A stretch of 7,964 bases of DNA from JBOGJI01 sp050747865 (GTDB taxonomy: Bacteria > Acidobacteriota > Thermoanaerobaculia > Multivoradales > JAHEKO01). A program made the translations under genes and the position numbers. The notes beneath the pieces are model-generated. The model saw only the letters and a list, made by a program, of their open reading frames with translations. It ran no database searches and was not told the DNA's origin. The stretch spans positions 1 to 7,964 of the forward strand of contig JBOGJI010000240.1 in the NCBI GenBank assembly GCA_050747865.1, written 5' to 3'. Positions 6,938-7,964 of the stretch are shown piece by piece (positions within the stretch are counted from its first letter, which is position 1; the number at the start of each line of letters is the position of its first letter).

Positions 6938-7921
6938 CTAGCTCCGCCGGGTCAGCGCCAGGGCGAACGAGCCGTCGGGGTCGGTGAGCCACCCGACAGT
7001 CGCGAGGCCGGCCTCGGCGAGCACGGCCTCGACGATCGGGCGGTCGTATTTGGTCGAGATCTCGGTGCGGATGGGGTCCCCGGCCGCCAGATCGAGCTCG
7101 AAGTCGAGATCTTCCGACCGGATCCGCTGCGGCGACCGCGCCACCAGCGAGGTCTCGATGCGGTGCTCCGCGGCAGACCAGACCGAGCGATGGGCGAAGG
7201 CTTCCGGCTCGAAGTCGAAGCCGAACCGCCGGTTCAGCGCCGCCAGGATGTTGCGGCTGAAGCGCGGAGTGACCCCGGCGGCATCGTTGTAAGCCGCTTC
7301 CAGCCGCCGCACGTCCTTGATCAGATCGACGCCGAGCAGGAAGTGGTCGGCGGCGTCGAGCTGCCGCCGCAGACCCCGCACGAACTCCACCGTCGCGGCG
7401 GGCTGCAGGTTGCCGATCGTGGAGCCGAGGAAGGCGACCAGCCTGCGCTCCCCGTCGGGCAGGGCCGCGAGGCCGTGCAGGAAGTTGCCGGCCAGGGCGT
7501 GGATGCGCAGCTCCGGGTATTCGTTCGCCAGCTCGCGGGCCACACGCTCCAGAAGCCCGTGATCGACGTCGAAGGGCGCGTACGTGACGAGCGTCTCCCG
7601 GTCGTTCAGGGCGTCGAGGAGCAGGCGTGTCTTGGTCGCGTCGCCGGGTCCCAGCTCGACCAGGACGCTGGCGCGTGTCGCGGCAGCGATGTCGGGAGCG
7701 TGCCGCTGCAGCAGGGCGAGCTCTGAGCGGGTGAGGTAATACTCCGGTTGCCGCGTGATCTCCGTGAAGAGCGCCGAGCCCACGGCGTCGTAGTGGTAGA
7801 AGGACGGGATCCGGGGCGGATCCTCCGCCAACGCCGCCAGCAGGCGCTGTTGCTCCGTGGCCACGTCCTCGCGGGCGGCCACCGGTTCGATGTGGATGCG
7901 ATCTTCGGTCGCGACGGTCAC
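6938..7921 (-). CDS. egtD: EgtD-family S-adenosylmethionine-dependent methyltransferase (histidine N-alpha-methyltransferase-like)
   Basis: A 327-residue protein. EgtD uses three SAM molecules to convert histidine to hercynine, the first step of ergothioneine synthesis. Alignment from memory to mycobacterial EgtD (321 residues) holds at a constant offset of five. Y44 and Y61 lie in FYHYDAVGSALF and PEYYLTR. The SAM loop is LVELGPGDATKTRLLL (87-102). G166 to N171 is GSTIGN, Y211 is in AAYNDAAGVTPRFSRNIL, and E287 and S289 are in RTEISTKYDR (285-294). The exception is T257 at the Met252 position, one of the substrate-pocket residues. The fold and methyltransferase role are secure, but histidine as substrate is less so. 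No egtB, egtC or egtE is in the window. The GTG start has GAGGAG six bases upstream. An upstream frame may end in a GTGA overlap with it, so more genes of this unit may lie beyond the right edge. Confidence 0.9.
   Translation of the reverse strand: MTVATEDRIHIEPVAAREDVATEQQRLLAALAEDPPRIPSFYHYDAVGSALFTEITRQPEYYLTRSELALLQRHAPDIAAATRASVLVELGPGDATKTRLLLDALNDRETLVTYAPFDVDHGLLERVARELANEYPELRIHALAGNFLHGLAALPDGERRLVAFLGSTIGNLQPAATVEFVRGLRRQLDAADHFLLGVDLIKDVRRLEAAYNDAAGVTPRFSRNILAALNRRFGFDFEPEAFAHRSVWSAAEHRIETSLVARSPQRIRSEDLDFELDLAAGDPIRTEISTKYDRPIVEAVLAEAGLATVGWLTDPDGSFALALTRRS
6942..6945 (-). promoter_or_regulatory. Shine-Dalgarno for the LacI-family gene
   Basis: On the minus strand GGAG sits 8 bases before the GTG at 6933, inside the last codons of the egtD-like gene. 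It favours GTG 6933 over ATG 6915. Confidence 0.5.
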
Positions 7922-7927
7922 GGCCGG

Positions 7928-7933
7928 CTCCTC
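7928..7933 (-). promoter_or_regulatory. Shine-Dalgarno for the egtD-like gene
   Basis: On the minus strand GAGGAG stands 6 bases before the GTG at 7921. It supports that start over upstream in-frame readings, which are also open to the window edge. Confidence 0.7.
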
Positions 7934-7964
7934 GGGCGAGTGACCGTACCACGACCGCCAGTGC

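Noticed and set aside
5812..6987. Plus-strand open frame (391 codons) opposite the LacI-family gene
   Set aside because: The minus-strand frame encodes a canonical LacI protein; this one is a compositional shadow and also crosses into the end of the egtD-like gene.
6912..7952. Minus-strand open frame overlapping the egtD-like gene in another frame
   Set aside because: The translation is Arg/Ala/Pro-rich with no motif, while the overlapping frame carries all the EgtD landmarks.

Overview
The window is about 8 kb of G+C-rich, densely packed bacterial DNA. G or C dominates third codon positions, GTG and TTG starts are common, and intergenic gaps are almost absent. The genes are chromosomal housekeeping types and I see no mobile elements, RNA genes or CRISPR. 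Gene content and style fit a free-living, aerobic-type, high-GC Gram-negative bacterium such as Acidobacteriota, Myxococcota or Gemmatimonadota. That placement is a guess from style, not from a marker gene.

Layout. Positions 61-615 (+) encode a GNAT acetyltransferase of unknown substrate. After a gap of about 64 bases, eight same-strand genes run from 680 to 5802 with almost every junction overlapping: a pteridine-reductase-like SDR, folB, folK, sucC, sucD, a degenerate S51/cyanophycinase-like protein, ndk and a small Cys/His-rich protein. The junctions are 3 bases (SDR/folB), GTGA (folB/folK), TTGA (folK/sucC), TGATG (sucC/sucD), an 8-base overlap (sucD/S51-like), ATGA (S51-like/ndk) and ATGA (ndk/small gene). 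This looks like one translationally coupled operon. A minus-strand pair converges on it: an EgtD-type histidine methyltransferase (7921-6938) followed after 4 bases by a LacI-family regulator (6933-5827).

How the genes may work together. FolB and FolK perform consecutive steps of the pterin branch of folate synthesis, and the SDR carries the TGxxxRxG and Asp signatures of PTR1/FolM pterin reductases. SucCD makes a nucleoside triphosphate in the TCA cycle and Ndk equilibrates NTP pools, including the GTP that feeds pterin synthesis. The metabolic link is inference. The tight gene packing is directly visible.

The points most worth a second look are residue substitutions at expected catalytic or specificity positions. 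The SDR has His where the catalytic Tyr belongs. The S51-like protein lacks the nucleophilic Ser. The EgtD-like enzyme has Thr at the position of the substrate-binding Met252 of the mycobacterial enzyme. FolK has Asp at the His115 position. The pairing of an egtD-like gene with a LacI-type regulator is also unusual. I found no clear wholly new multi-gene system.
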